Assembly: GCF_001908725.1 (NCBI RefSeq)
Contig: NZ_CP018725.1
Span: 4,216,001 to 4,280,000 of the forward strand
Source of the DNA: Xanthomonas vesicatoria ATCC 35937
Lineage (GTDB): Bacteria; Pseudomonadota; Gammaproteobacteria; Xanthomonadales; Xanthomonadaceae
Reading direction: 5' to 3'
DNA length: 64,000 bases
Below, piece by piece: positions 9,429 to 18,290 of the stretch (positions within the stretch are counted from its first letter, which is position 1; every line of letters begins with the position of its first letter). Under the pieces are notes generated by a model. It saw only the letters and a program-made list of their open reading frames with translations. It was not told where the DNA came from and searched no databases. Position numbers and translations under genes: made by a program.

Positions 9429-10367
9429 ATGTGCTACTCCGCCGAGATACAGGCCGACTACCGGAAGCTGGTGCGCAACTTCGGCGCGATCATGTCGATC
9501 GAGGAGTTCTCAAAGCTGTGGCTGCGTGAGAACGGAGGCGAGAAGCGGACCAAAACTCCGAAGGCGATGGACGACGCCTTCCGGGCGGGCGGCGAGGGCG
9601 GGCTGGCCGTAATCGCTGCAGAGCTGGCTGCCTGGGACGCCGAGGACATGCAGGGCCTGGAGCAGGAGCTGTTCAAGCAGGCCCGGCGCCTGGCCGATGC
9701 CGAGCGTGTGCTGGCCAGCGCCAAGCCGACCAAAAAGGCGGCCACCGATCAGCGCATTGCCACCACCAAGATCGAGCAGATCAAGGGTCGCATCGCGGAC
9801 CTGCAGCGGACCGAGCCCAAAGCACGGGACTACCGCATATTTCCGGGCTACTACGTCCCGGTGATGATCTCCGAGGGCGGGCGCCGCGTCATCAAGCCGA
9901 TGCGTTACCAGTGCCGCCCGGCTGGTAAGCCCCCGATCTACGACACGAAGTACCCGGGAACCTACAACGCCCGCCGGGAAAACCTACAGGGCTTCTGGCG
10001 CGAGCAGTTCGGCTACACCCACGGGCTCATCGTTGTCGGTCGGTTCTACGAGAATGTGGAAGGTCCGGACGGCAAGAACCGCGTTGTGCAGTTCCAGCCC
10101 AGCGACCGCGAGCCGATGCTGGTGGCCTGCCTCTGGTCGCGCTGGACGGATCCGAGTGGCCAGCAGCCGGACCTACTGAGCTTTGCCGCGATCACTGACG
10201 AGCCCGAGCCGGAAGTGGCTGCCGTTGGGCACGACCGGACAATCATCAACATCAAGCCCGAGCACATCGATGCCTGGCTCAACCCGGACCCGGCCAACCT
10301 CCAGGCGCTGCAGGCGATCTTCGACGACAAGCGCCATCCGTTCTACGAGCACCGAATTGCGGCATAA
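9429..10367 (+). CDS. SOS response-associated peptidase (SRAP, YedK/HMCES-like)
   Basis: A 312-residue SRAP-domain protein. Its second residue is cysteine (MCYSAEI), the hallmark of the family: after removal of Met the Cys2 N-terminus forms a thiazolidine crosslink with abasic sites in single-stranded DNA. Later conserved parts include FPGYYVPV, RFYENVE in the position of the usual FYEW motif, and VGHDRTIINI in place of HDRMP. The protein is longer than E. coli YedK (about 220 residues) because of a helical insertion near residues 40-130. Phage-borne copies of this family occur; a DNA-damage role on replicating phage DNA is inferred. Confidence 0.85.
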   Translation: MCYSAEIQADYRKLVRNFGAIMSIEEFSKLWLRENGGEKRTKTPKAMDDAFRAGGEGGLAVIAAELAAWDAEDMQGLEQELFKQARRLADAERVLASAKPTKKAATDQRIATTKIEQIKGRIADLQRTEPKARDYRIFPGYYVPVMISEGGRRVIKPMRYQCRPAGKPPIYDTKYPGTYNARRENLQGFWREQFGYTHGLIVVGRFYENVEGPDGKNRVVQFQPSDREPMLVACLWSRWTDPSGQQPDLLSFAAITDEPEPEVAAVGHDRTIINIKPEHIDAWLNPDPANLQALQAIFDDKRHPFYEHRIAA

Positions 10368-10408
10368 ACGCGCATGCTGACAGCGAGCCGGTGTCGCCGG
10401 GCGCAGAG

Positions 10409-10735
10409 ATGCAGTGGAAGCGATCGGGAGAGTTTCTAGACCTTGTCTATCGCGGCTCGCCTGTGATCACAATCTGCGCGCTTGAGGATGGGACAGTCAG
10501 CATCCGGACACGCGCGTATAGCCAGGGGCCAACCGTCACACGGCACATGGCAACGGAGGCTGGCACCCTCCGCTACGCTGACGCTTGGCTTTTGAAGTGG
10601 CGCGGCCAGGCCAAGTCTGAGATCGACAACGCGATCAGTTCCATACAGCGGCAGAATGAGTCGGCCGCCGCCGCACGTGCCGAATACCCTGATTTGGATC
10701 CGGCAACCTTCACCAAACGGCGGCGCCGTCGTTGA
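10409..10735 (+). CDS. Hypothetical protein, prophage cargo
   Basis: A protein of about 108 residues beginning MQWKRSGEFLDLVYRG and ending in a basic TKRRRRR tail, suggesting nucleic-acid contact. A GTG 18 bases upstream (10391) is an alternative start. It follows the SRAP gene at a short distance on the same strand and may share its transcript. The next gene converges on it, with stops only 18 bases apart. No family recognised. Confidence 0.6.
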   Translation: MQWKRSGEFLDLVYRGSPVITICALEDGTVSIRTRAYSQGPTVTRHMATEAGTLRYADAWLLKWRGQAKSEIDNAISSIQRQNESAAAARAEYPDLDPATFTKRRRRR

Positions 10736-10752
10736 CGTGCCGATTCACTTGT

Positions 10753-11343
10753 CTAAGGCGTGCCAGCGCGGGTGGTGAATACCTCGACCTTTGCAATCTC
10801 GATCTCAGGCTCGTTGTCCGTGTCCCAGCTGAAGGCAAACCCTTCCGGTGTGGCTTCCCCTGGCTTCGTTCGGACCTCAAGTGTGATCGCGGTAGGCACG
10901 AAGCCGTTGGCCGCTGAGCTCACGAGATTCCGCATGGCCTCTGTCGTCAATGTGACGAACGCGGCGAGCTCGGCGCCTGGCTCAGTTCCGCCGACAAGCG
11001 GGTAGCAGGAAACCATTGGCTCAGTTCCGCCGACAAGCGGGTAGCAGGAAACCATTGGCTCAGTTCCGCCGACAAGCGGGTAGCAGGAAACCATTCCCAC
11101 GGTATGCGGTGGCGGCGGCAGGCCAATCGCCGGGCGATCGCTGATCGACACCTCCCAGGTGAAAGGGGCCAGGTCGAGGCCGTCCGTGGTGACTAGGGCA
11201 TACATGCTGGCGACAGCTGTCATCTGCATGGAGCCGACCGTTGCAGGCGATCCTTGGGCAGCCTCGGCGCCGATGCCAAGGGTCCAGGTCAGCGGCTTCA
11301 GCTCTATGTGCGCAATTTGTTCCGTCACGGGTATGTTTCTCAT
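10753..11343 (-). CDS. Hypothetical prophage protein with threefold 13-residue repeat
   Basis: A 196-residue protein read leftward, beginning MRNIPVTEQIAHIEL. In its centre the 13-residue unit MVSCYPLVGGTEP occurs three times in a row, encoded by three identical 39 bp repeats, so the protein can change length in steps of 13 without a frameshift. Flanking regions are beta-rich (EVSISDRP, ITLEVRTKP, FSWDTDNEPEIEI) and somewhat resemble the small tail proteins at the other end of the cargo region. No signal peptide is seen. Function unknown. Confidence 0.6.
   Translation of the reverse strand: MRNIPVTEQIAHIELKPLTWTLGIGAEAAQGSPATVGSMQMTAVASMYALVTTDGLDLAPFTWEVSISDRPAIGLPPPPHTVGMVSCYPLVGGTEPMVSCYPLVGGTEPMVSCYPLVGGTEPGAELAAFVTLTTEAMRNLVSSAANGFVPTAITLEVRTKPGEATPEGFAFSWDTDNEPEIEIAKVEVFTTRAGTP
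10979..11095. repeat. Perfect 3 x 39 bp tandem repeat
   Basis: Three identical 39-base copies lie head to tail at 10979-11017, 11018-11056 and 11057-11095. They are in frame within the minus-strand gene and encode three copies of a 13-residue unit containing one cysteine and a VGG turn. The absence of any mismatch suggests a recent or actively homogenised expansion. It could also be an assembly artefact. Confidence 0.95.
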
Positions 11344-11827
11344 GTCCAGGCGTCGTCGGATAGTACGTGGGGCGACAGGCGAGACCCTCCCACGCCATCA
11401 CCTGATCCTGGCTGATGCCCTGCTAACGGAGAGTGGAACACGGGACTAAGGTGTGCGCCGGGATCAAGGAATGCAGAGCCCGACGTTGCCAGGGCAAGCC
11501 CCTGCGGATCTTCCCTGGGCCCGTCAGTCCGGCGGGTGCCGCGAATCCAGCGAAGCTCACGTTCCGGGCAGATCTAGGACTATGGCCCCATTGGCTGTTC
11601 ACGCCCGCTGTTCGTGAGCTACTTCCCCATATGGCCCGGCGGCCGGTTCGCACGGCAAAAGAGGGTTAGCGAGGCTGTTCGACCAAGGCCATGGAAACGA
11701 ACACTTGCAATCCGCGCTCGGCTCCTGAAAAATAGCGGACTTGCTTCGGCGTGGTGCGGCTTTCAAGGTGCCCACTCCTGAAAAAGAAATGAGGCAAGTT
11801 GTTGATCTTTCGGCTTAGTTGTCCTGA
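11344..11827. other. Gene-poor right end of prophage
   Basis: No convincing gene is seen. Short open frames exist on both strands near 11423-11669, but they overlap each other antisense and have low-complexity Arg/Pro/Ala composition. The motif CTCCTGAAAAA occurs twice (near 11728 and 11777) shortly before the attachment site and could be an integrase arm-type or regulatory repeat, which is speculation. Confidence 0.5.
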
Positions 11828-11872
11828 CTTCTAAGCCGGCGGTTACAGGTTCGAGTCCTGTCGGGCGCGCCA
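11828..11872 (+). other. Prophage attR: 3' half of tRNA-Arg(UCU)
   Basis: From CTTCTAAG (anticodon loop with TCT) to the terminal GCGCGCCA, the sequence is a proper 3' half of tRNA-Arg(UCU), including the T arm GGTTCGAGTCC. Upstream there is no D arm or 5' acceptor strand able to pair with the 3' end, so this is not a functional tRNA. It is followed directly by tRNA-His and tRNA-Lys genes, the usual neighbours of an arginine tRNA. The intact gene should be regenerated at the left prophage end, outside the window. Confidence 0.85.
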
Positions 11873-11904
11873 TCGGCGGTACGGTAGGAAGTAGGTTTTC
11901 AGTG

Positions 11905-11981
11905 GTGGCTGTAGCTCAGCTGGTTAGAGTACTGGATTGTGATTCCAGATGTCGGGGGTTCGAGTCCCCTCAGCCACCCCA
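11905..11981 (+). tRNA. tRNA-His(GUG)
   Basis: A 77-base cloverleaf with acceptor GTGGCTG pairing to the 3' AGCCAC region, D arm AGCTCAGCTGGTTAGAG, anticodon loop TTGTGAT with GTG, T arm GGTTCGAGTCC and encoded CCA. Confidence 0.96.
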
Positions 11982-12065
11982 CTGATTGCAAGAAAGTTTG
12001 ACCCGCTGCATCGCAAGGTGTTGCAAAGAAGCAAAAAAGCGCATATGATGCGCGACTCAGTTTCA

Positions 12066-12141
12066 GGGCCGTTAGCTCAGTTGGTAGAGCAGTTGACTCT
12101 TAATCAATAGGTCCAAGGTTCGAATCCTTGACGGCCCACCA
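12066..12141 (+). tRNA. tRNA-Lys(CUU)
   Basis: A 76-base cloverleaf with acceptor GGGCCGT/ACGGCCC, D arm AGCTCAGTTGGTAGAGC, anticodon loop CTCTTAA with CTT, T arm GGTTCGAATCC and encoded CCA. Confidence 0.96.
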
Positions 12142-12147
12142 GACAGG

Positions 12148-12180
12148 CAGCCACTCAGCGCAAGTTGAGTGGCTGTTTTT
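12148..12180 (+). terminator. Rho-independent terminator after tRNA-Lys
   Basis: A 10-bp perfect stem (CAGCCACTCA / TGAGTGGCTG) with an 8-base loop is followed by five T residues. It lies seven bases after tRNA-Lys and closes the tRNA-His/tRNA-Lys transcript. Confidence 0.85.
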
Positions 12181-12396
12181 CTTTGTGTCGATGGCTGGCC
12201 GGGCGTACTGCATCCCTTTAACGCTACGCAGCCTTGTGCGCTTCCAGCGCAGTGCCTGGTGCCGTGTCGACACCAGAATGAATGTGCTCGGCCTCTTTAT
12301 CACAGGACATGAAGGCTGCCCGCAGATGGGCGCGCGCTGCCTCGCCTGGGGTGTCGCCTTCTCGCAACCCGACCATGGTCACGTCGCGCGCTCGTC

Positions 12397-13674
12397 TCAG
12401 CGCTGCTTGTCCAGCAGCTGCTGCCGTACGGCAATCATGCAGCTCTCCTTGGTGAGCAGATGTTCAATGGCGCTGTTGTCGTCGCGGTTGCCGGTACCCA
12501 GATCGAGCACCGATACCTGCGTGCTGCCGTGCCGCTTGAAGCTGTCGATGGCGGTGATGGCGTTCTTCAGCGGAACAGTGGCGTCATTGGACGAGCCGCA
12601 GAGCAGCGTGTGCGTGCGCGGCGTCCAGTCCAGCAGATCGTTTCGTGCCAGGTCCTTGCGGAATGGGTTGTTCGGATTGCGAGGGACGTCCTTGTAGAAG
12701 CTTGGTTGGAAATAGCTGCCGATCTTGTCGATGTCCGGCAGTGCGCCACCGATCGCAAGATCGGTCAGCTCATCCGCGCCAGGGAAGTAGCCTTCGACCT
12801 TGCCCGCCCACGGGTCCTGAAAAACCTGCGACGGGGCGAGATAGATGTTGTGGTACGCATGCTGCATGCCCACCAGCGCGTAGGTCGCCAGCACCAGGCC
12901 GAAGGTGCTTTCGCCTACCGCATTAGTCCCGCTCCAGCTGTCCAGGAAGGTCTGGCTCAACGCATACGGTCCGGAGATCGGCGCGCTGGCGACTAGATTG
13001 AATTCCTTGGACTCATGCGCCTCGATCTCGCGCTGGGTCGCCATCGCCGCATGCCCGCCTTGTGAATAGCCCGATAGCATGACCTTGCCAGAAAGTGGTG
13101 TGTTCAAACGCGACAGAATCTGGCGCGCAGCACGCATTGCATCGATGCTTGCACTGGCCTCGGTGGCCGCGTGCAGATAAGGGTGGAACGGGTACTGCGA
13201 CTTGCCTAATCCCAGGTAATCGGTGCTGACTACCACATAGCCCTTGCCTGCCAACCGGGTGACAAGCGGGTCGTCGCCCTTCGCATCGCGGATGTCCTTC
13301 GCCTGTTCCGCAGTGCGCTTTGGTTGAGTGCCCTGGTTCCAGCTCAGCAATGGGTAGGGGCCCGTGCAACGTGTGCCGCCTGGCACCAGCAGGACGCCAG
13401 ACGCGGTGGTCGGCTCTCCCTGCACGCCGACCGTGGAATAGGTGAATTCCGCCACGCGCACATCGCATGTCGGGAGCTCGCTGGCCTTGTCTTCAGGCAG
13501 CAATGCGCTGAGTGCCGCGCTGGTGTAGCTGGTCAAGAAATTGCTGCTGAGCAGCGTGCCGCGCGCAGGTGATGCCAGTGTGACCATTGGCAAAAAGGCC
13601 AACGCAGTTCCAATGGCAATGAACAGGCATGAGGCGTTGCGATCTCGTATCTGGACCATGGTGTGGTGTCTCAT
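12397..13674 (-). CDS. Secreted lipase/esterase (alpha/beta hydrolase, LipA/LesA-like)
   Basis: A 425-residue alpha/beta hydrolase with an N-terminal signal peptide (hydrophobic core SCLFIAIGTALAFLPMV, likely cleaved near residue 35). The nucleophile elbow is GYSQGG with Ser204; later SSNDATVPL and AIEHLLTK supply plausible Asp and His. It resembles the secretory lipase family and the type II-secreted cell-wall-degrading lipase/esterase of Xanthomonas oryzae (LipA) and Xylella (LesA), which act as virulence factors. That identification is by family memory, not by alignment. The upstream region contains a 7-bp repeat array at 13791-13818. Confidence 0.8.
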   Translation of the reverse strand: MRHHTMVQIRDRNASCLFIAIGTALAFLPMVTLASPARGTLLSSNFLTSYTSAALSALLPEDKASELPTCDVRVAEFTYSTVGVQGEPTTASGVLLVPGGTRCTGPYPLLSWNQGTQPKRTAEQAKDIRDAKGDDPLVTRLAGKGYVVVSTDYLGLGKSQYPFHPYLHAATEASASIDAMRAARQILSRLNTPLSGKVMLSGYSQGGHAAMATQREIEAHESKEFNLVASAPISGPYALSQTFLDSWSGTNAVGESTFGLVLATYALVGMQHAYHNIYLAPSQVFQDPWAGKVEGYFPGADELTDLAIGGALPDIDKIGSYFQPSFYKDVPRNPNNPFRKDLARNDLLDWTPRTHTLLCGSSNDATVPLKNAITAIDSFKRHGSTQVSVLDLGTGNRDDNSAIEHLLTKESCMIAVRQQLLDKQR

Positions 13675-14325
13675 CTGTAATTACCCGGCAGGTGGTGGGT
13701 TGTGTGGGGCGACCGGCAATTCGAAGGCTTCCCGTCGTAGGAGCAATCTTTTGCAGGTGGTGAGGCAGGTCTTCTCTCCCGCAACGATGCGCAATCGGCA
13801 ATCGGCAATCGGCAATCGGCTTTCTAAGAAAACGAAAGGTGCTATTCCGGGAATGCGGGTGGATTTAAGGTCGCCAGATGATGTGCTTGTGGAGCGGGGC
13901 AGGATTTCCCAATAGCGAAGCCCGCACCCCTCACGCGAATGCGCGCTCGGTGACGCCCCCAACCGGTGCTCTACGTTTATCAGGCGGTTGATGCGGTCAA
14001 TTTGCAGAGTGATTTGAAGACCGCGATGTGCGCGGCTTACGTTTCCTTATCCATGCCGGAATGAACTAGATGGGCATCTGATAAGAATTATCGACGCAGA
14101 ATGGCTGCTGCTATAACGATCAGCGGGTTACCAAGCTCCGCTGCCGAAGGTATTTGCAATCGACTTTGCGTCGATCAAGGCAACGGCATTGCCAGTACAT
14201 TGCGGACGGTAGTGAGACCCTTTGCATTGGCAGTGCCGCATGCAATCGCGCCACTGTCGATTCACTTCAAGGCAGTGAACCGCGCACACAGGTGCAACTG
14301 CACTTTCGCAGTCGCCGATAGCATC
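13675..14325. other. Intergenic region without a gene
   Basis: A 651 bp gap between the lipase gene (reading left, start at 13674) and the end of the histidine kinase gene. It contains the lipase promoter region and a fourfold GCAATCG repeat. Open frames here are short or are antisense extensions over the kinase. I see no tRNA or convincing small RNA. Confidence 0.6.
13791..13818. repeat. 7-bp tandem repeat GCAATCG x 4 upstream of lipase
   Basis: Four perfect copies of GCAATCG follow one another, about 117-144 bases upstream of the lipase start codon. Short tandem repeats of this size are prone to slippage, and their copy number could affect promoter spacing. Confidence 0.9.
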
Positions 14326-15594
14326 CTAGGCCTGTTTTACCCGCGGAAACGCAAGCAGGAAGCGCGCGCCTTCGCCGGGGGCCGATGTCACGTCGATAAA
14401 GCCGCCTGCCTGGCGTACCGCGCTATACACCTGCGCCAGACCAAGGCCGGCTCCCTTGTCTGCGCTCTTGGTGGTGAAGTACGCCTCGAACAGCCGCGAT
14501 TGCACATGGTTATCCATGCCGTGCCCATCATCGGCGACCGCGATGGTGGCGAACTCGCCGGCAGGTTTGGTCAAGGTTGCATCGGCGCTGGCGACCCGCG
14601 TCTGGCCGGTCTCCACGCGGATGAAGCCGCCGCTCGCGCAGGCGTCGCGTGCATTGATGACCAGGTTCAAGATCGCGCGTTCCACCGTATGCCGGTCCAC
14701 CATGGCGCAGCATCCGCCTGCCGCGGTGTTCACCTGCAAGCGCAGGTCTGCGCCGACCACCTGTTCCAGCAACGGGTTCAGCTGATCGGCCAGTGCAGCG
14801 AGGTCAACGGGCTCGGGACTATAGGGATACTGGCGCGAAAATCCGACCAGCCGCTGCGCCATGACCGAGCCATGCTGAAGTGCGGCATCGGCCACGCCGA
14901 GCAGTTTGGAGTCCTGCGCATCGATCTTCCCGCGCTGAATCACCAGCTCGATCGCCGACGTCGCTGCCTGCAGCACATTGTTCAGATCGTGCACGACGCC
15001 AGCCAGCAGCTGCCCGACCGCTTCGCCCTTTTGGGCTTGCTCGGAGATCTTTTCTGCAGCGCCCTGGGCGGCGCGCGCAATGTCCAGATCGTCCTCGATG
15101 CGCTCGCGCAGATCGCGCAGGCTGTGCAACTCGGTCGACAGCGAGTTTTCGCGCGTGCGCGCCAGCATCAACGCGCCCATGGAGAACTCGCGTTCCGCCT
15201 TCAGGGTGCGATCCAGCGTGTGGAATGCCGCTTCCAGCGCACGACGGTCGGAAATGTTCTTGCTGACCGCCAGGATCGCTTCGACATGACCCGCCTCATC
15301 AAACAGCGGGCTGGTGACCACCTGCCAGGTCTGGCGCACGCCAACGAAGTTGATGCAGCTGGCCTCGAATTCATGCACCGAGCCCGCCAGCGATGACGCA
15401 ACTGCCGCATCGATCAACGCGACGGCCTCGGCCGGCCAGAATTCCCGCCACGGGCGAGAGATCAGCTGTTCGGGGCCACTGGCGCCCAGGACGGCTAGCC
15501 CGTTGGCATTGACCGCCGTGATCCGCCCGTTGAGGTCGATCTCTTTGATGCAGTCACGCGACAGTGCCACGATCTGACGATATCGGTCTCTCAT
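14326..15594 (-). CDS. Soluble PAS-domain sensor histidine kinase
   Basis: A 422-residue cytoplasmic kinase. Residues 1-120 form a PAS domain followed by a PAC-like segment (HVEAILAVSKNISDRR), then a coiled-coil helix (120-190). The phosphoacceptor helix has the H-box GVVHDLNN with His202, and the ATPase part has N-box NLVINARDA, G1 DDGHGM, F-box FEAYFTTK and G2 GAGLGLAQ. No membrane segment or receiver domain is seen and no response regulator gene is adjacent, so this is an orphan kinase of the NtrB-like/HWE-free type. Signal and partner are unknown. Confidence 0.88.
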   Translation of the reverse strand: MRDRYRQIVALSRDCIKEIDLNGRITAVNANGLAVLGASGPEQLISRPWREFWPAEAVALIDAAVASSLAGSVHEFEASCINFVGVRQTWQVVTSPLFDEAGHVEAILAVSKNISDRRALEAAFHTLDRTLKAEREFSMGALMLARTRENSLSTELHSLRDLRERIEDDLDIARAAQGAAEKISEQAQKGEAVGQLLAGVVHDLNNVLQAATSAIELVIQRGKIDAQDSKLLGVADAALQHGSVMAQRLVGFSRQYPYSPEPVDLAALADQLNPLLEQVVGADLRLQVNTAAGGCCAMVDRHTVERAILNLVINARDACASGGFIRVETGQTRVASADATLTKPAGEFATIAVADDGHGMDNHVQSRLFEAYFTTKSADKGAGLGLAQVYSAVRQAGGFIDVTSAPGEGARFLLAFPRVKQA

Positions 15595-15866
15595 TGCGAC
15601 GGGGCGCTCTCTCGACGTGGTTTAACGGAATTTTCGCAAATATTGATGGGCTGATGCACATGCGAAGTCATCAGGTTTTGGCTGCGATCAGGCTGCGGTC
15701 GTGAACCATTCACTTGAGCTCGGTTGCTACCCGCGTCCAGAGGCGCGAATTGTCAGGCGCCGCCGTGCTTAGTCCGCCTCACGCCGGCTGTTTGGCGTGC
15801 CGCCTGGTTCGCAGCGCTTTTTCTTTGTCGGCATCCCTGCAACAATGCGTAGGTAACTGCGACATC

Positions 15867-15951
<85 letters not shown>

Positions 15952-16150
15952 ACACAGTGCGGCCGTGAGTGCTCCGGCCGCTGCAGGTCCCCGCATCCGG
16001 CTTGACGCTGCAGACGCCGTCGCGCGCGTCCCGCTGGTAGCCGCAGCCGTTATCGGCGAAACTACAAGGCTCGGCGGCATTCTCGCCCTCCGTCAACCCG
16101 CATCTTCCATCTCGTGCCGACGCTGTGCGCTGTCGGTGGCAGGAGTCAAC

Positions 16151-17443
16151 ATGCAAGCATCGATCGAATCCACCGGCAATCTGGAACGCCGCCTGACCTT
16201 CACCCTGCCGCAGGAGCGTCTGGAGACCCACGTCGGTGGTCGCCTGCGCGAACTGGCGCGGACCACGCGCATTAAGGGCTTCCGTCCCGGCAAGGTGCCG
16301 ACCAAGGTCATCGAGCAGCGCTTCGGTCAGCAGGTGCGTGCCGAGGCGATGGAGGGCCTGTTGCGTGAGACTTTCGACACGGCCGTGCGCGAGCACTCGC
16401 TGCGTCTGGCCGGTAATCCGCGCATCGACCAGGGCGAAAGCGACTTCGACTTCGTCGCCACCTTCGAAGTGGTGCCGGACTTCGGCGATATCGATGTGGC
16501 CAAGCTGTCGGTGGTGCGTCACACCGCTGAAGTGACCGATGCCGACATCGACCAGATGATCGAAAACCTGCGTCTGCAGCGCCGTACCTGGAACCCGGTC
16601 GAGCGCGGCGCGCAGGTCGGCGATCTGGTCGCGCTGGAGACCTGGTCGCAGGCCGGCGACGAGCGTCTGCCCGCCGAAGGCGTGGAGACCGGTAGCAGCG
16701 TGCTGGGCTCGGGCGTGATGTTCGACCAGATCGAAAAAGGCCTGGAAGGTCTGGCCAAGGGCGAAGACAAGACCCTGACCGTCGACTTCCCGGCCGAATG
16801 GCGCGTGCCGCAGCTGGCTGGTAAGACCGTGCAGGTGCATGTCAAGGCAGTGGAAGTGTCCGAGCCGGTCCTGCCGGTGGTGGATAAGGAGTTCATCAAG
16901 AGCTTCGGCGTGAAGAGTGGCGATGCCGAGCAGTTCCGCGCCGACATCCGCACCAACCTGGAGCGCGAGCTCAAGGGTGCGCTGATGAATCGTCTGCGTC
17001 GTGAAGTGGGCGAGCAGCTGATCGCTGCCTATGCGCATGTCGAAATGCCGCCGCGGTTGGTCGAGAACGAAGCTCGTTCCATGCTGGCCCAGCAGGTCGA
17101 TCAGGTGCGTCGCAGCGGTCGCGATCCGGGCCAGGTGCCGGATGATGCGTACCAGGGGTTCATGGACGCCGCCGCCAAGCGCGTGCTGGTCGGTCTGCTG
17201 GTCGGTGAAGTCGCGCGCCGTAATGAGCTGCGCCTGGAATCCAAGCGCGTCAGCGAAACGCTGCGTCTGATCGCCTCGACGTACGAAGAGCCGGAACAGG
17301 TCATTGAGATGTACCGCAACGACCCCCAACTGATGGGTGGGCTGCAGAGCCGTGTGATGGAAGAGCAGGTGATCGACTGGATCGCCGAGCGCGCCCAGCA
17401 CACAGAGCAGCCGCTGTCGTTCCAGGACGCCATTCGCGTCTGA
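16151..17443 (+). CDS. tig: Trigger factor
   Basis: A 430-residue ribosome-associated chaperone and peptidyl-prolyl isomerase. The N-terminal ribosome-binding domain has the signature [10 protein letters not shown]. The FKBP-like domain follows (about 150-245; [19 protein letters not shown]), and the remaining helical domain forms the client cradle. The start at 16151 follows an AGGAG site; an upstream in-frame start at 15965 would run from just after tRNA-Leu and lacks family similarity. It is the first gene of the tig-clpP-clpX-lon order conserved in gammaproteobacteria. Confidence 0.98.
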   Translation: MQASIESTGNLERRLTFTLPQERLETHVGGRLRELARTTRIKGFRPGKVPTKVIEQRFGQQVRAEAMEGLLRETFDTAVREHSLRLAGNPRIDQGESDFDFVATFEVVPDFGDIDVAKLSVVRHTAEVTDADIDQMIENLRLQRRTWNPVERGAQVGDLVALETWSQAGDERLPAEGVETGSSVLGSGVMFDQIEKGLEGLAKGEDKTLTVDFPAEWRVPQLAGKTVQVHVKAVEVSEPVLPVVDKEFIKSFGVKSGDAEQFRADIRTNLERELKGALMNRLRREVGEQLIAAYAHVEMPPRLVENEARSMLAQQVDQVRRSGRDPGQVPDDAYQGFMDAAAKRVLVGLLVGEVARRNELRLESKRVSETLRLIASTYEEPEQVIEMYRNDPQLMGGLQSRVMEEQVIDWIAERAQHTEQPLSFQDAIRV

Positions 17444-17538
17444 TGCGGTAGTAACAGAAGGACTGCGCCCTGCCATATCGAGGGCGCGGATATCGAACAC
17501 GGGCATCGGCACAGGCCGCTGCCACAACGGGAAGACTG

Positions 17539-18165
17539 ATGAGCATTGTGACCAAAGCCCTGAACCTGGTGCCCATGGTGGTCGAGCAGACCAGCCGTGG
17601 CGAGCGTGCGTACGACATCTACTCGCGTCTGCTGAAGGAGCGTCTGATCTTCCTGGTCGGTCCCATCGACGACCATATGGCCAACGTCATCGTGGCCCAG
17701 CTGCTGTTTCTGGAAGCGGATAACCCGGAAAAGGACATCAGCATCTACATCAACTCGCCCGGCGGCGTGGTCACGGCCGGCATGGCGATCTACGACACCA
17801 TGCAGTACATCAAGCCGGACGTAAGCACCATCTGCGTCGGCCAGGCTGCCTCGATGGGCGCGCTGCTGCTGGCTTCCGGTGCGGCCGGCAAGCGTTATGC
17901 GCTGCCGAATTCGCGCGTGATGATCCATCAGCCGCTGGGCGGCTTCCAGGGCCAGGCGACCGATATCGACATCCATGCGCGCGAGATCCTGACCTTGCGT
18001 TCGCGCCTGAACGAGATCCTGGCCAAGCACACCGGCCAATCCCTTGAGACCATTGCGCGCGACACTGAGCGCGACAATTTCAAGAGCGCGGTCGATGCAC
18101 AGGCCTACGGGCTGGTGGATCAGGTGCTGGAGCGTCGTCCGGAAGAGTCGATCCAGCCGTCTTGA
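17539..18165 (+). CDS. clpP: ATP-dependent Clp protease proteolytic subunit
   Basis: A 208-residue serine protease that forms the tetradecameric chamber of ClpXP. The nucleophile motif is [11 protein letters not shown] (Ser105), with His130 in VMIHQPLGG. It lies 95 bp after tig and 125 bp before clpX on the same strand. Length and motifs match the family fully. Confidence 0.98.
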
Positions 18166-18290
18166 TCGCCAGGTCGCTGAAATTGCAGGAAAATCCGGCA
18201 GGGTCGGGTGGGGCGAACCTCCTCCCGACCCTGTGCTATTCTCGAAATCGAACCCCCGTGTATCGGGTGGGGTAACTGGGTAACAGAAGC

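Larger units (their letters stand above)
1..11872. mobile_element. Right-hand part of an integrated lambda-like (siphovirus) prophage
   Basis: The segment starts inside the tail-tip gene cluster (DUF1833, NlpC/P60, tip protein J order as in lambda-like phages). It continues through distal tail genes and non-structural cargo genes, then stops at a 45 bp copy of the 3' half of tRNA-Arg(UCU), which is the expected scar of tyrosine-recombinase integration into a tRNA. Beyond that point the sequence is ordinary chromosome with intact tRNA genes. Head, portal, replication, lysis and integrase genes are not in the window and should lie to the left. Whether the prophage is complete or inducible cannot be judged. 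Confidence 0.88.

Noticed and set aside
11433-11669. A 78-residue forward frame and its antisense partner near the prophage end
   Set aside because: Both frames share the same DNA, have low-complexity composition and no recognisable features.
14101-15396. A 431-residue forward open frame
   Set aside because: It lies antisense to the histidine kinase, whose motifs are complete; high GC keeps the opposite frame open.
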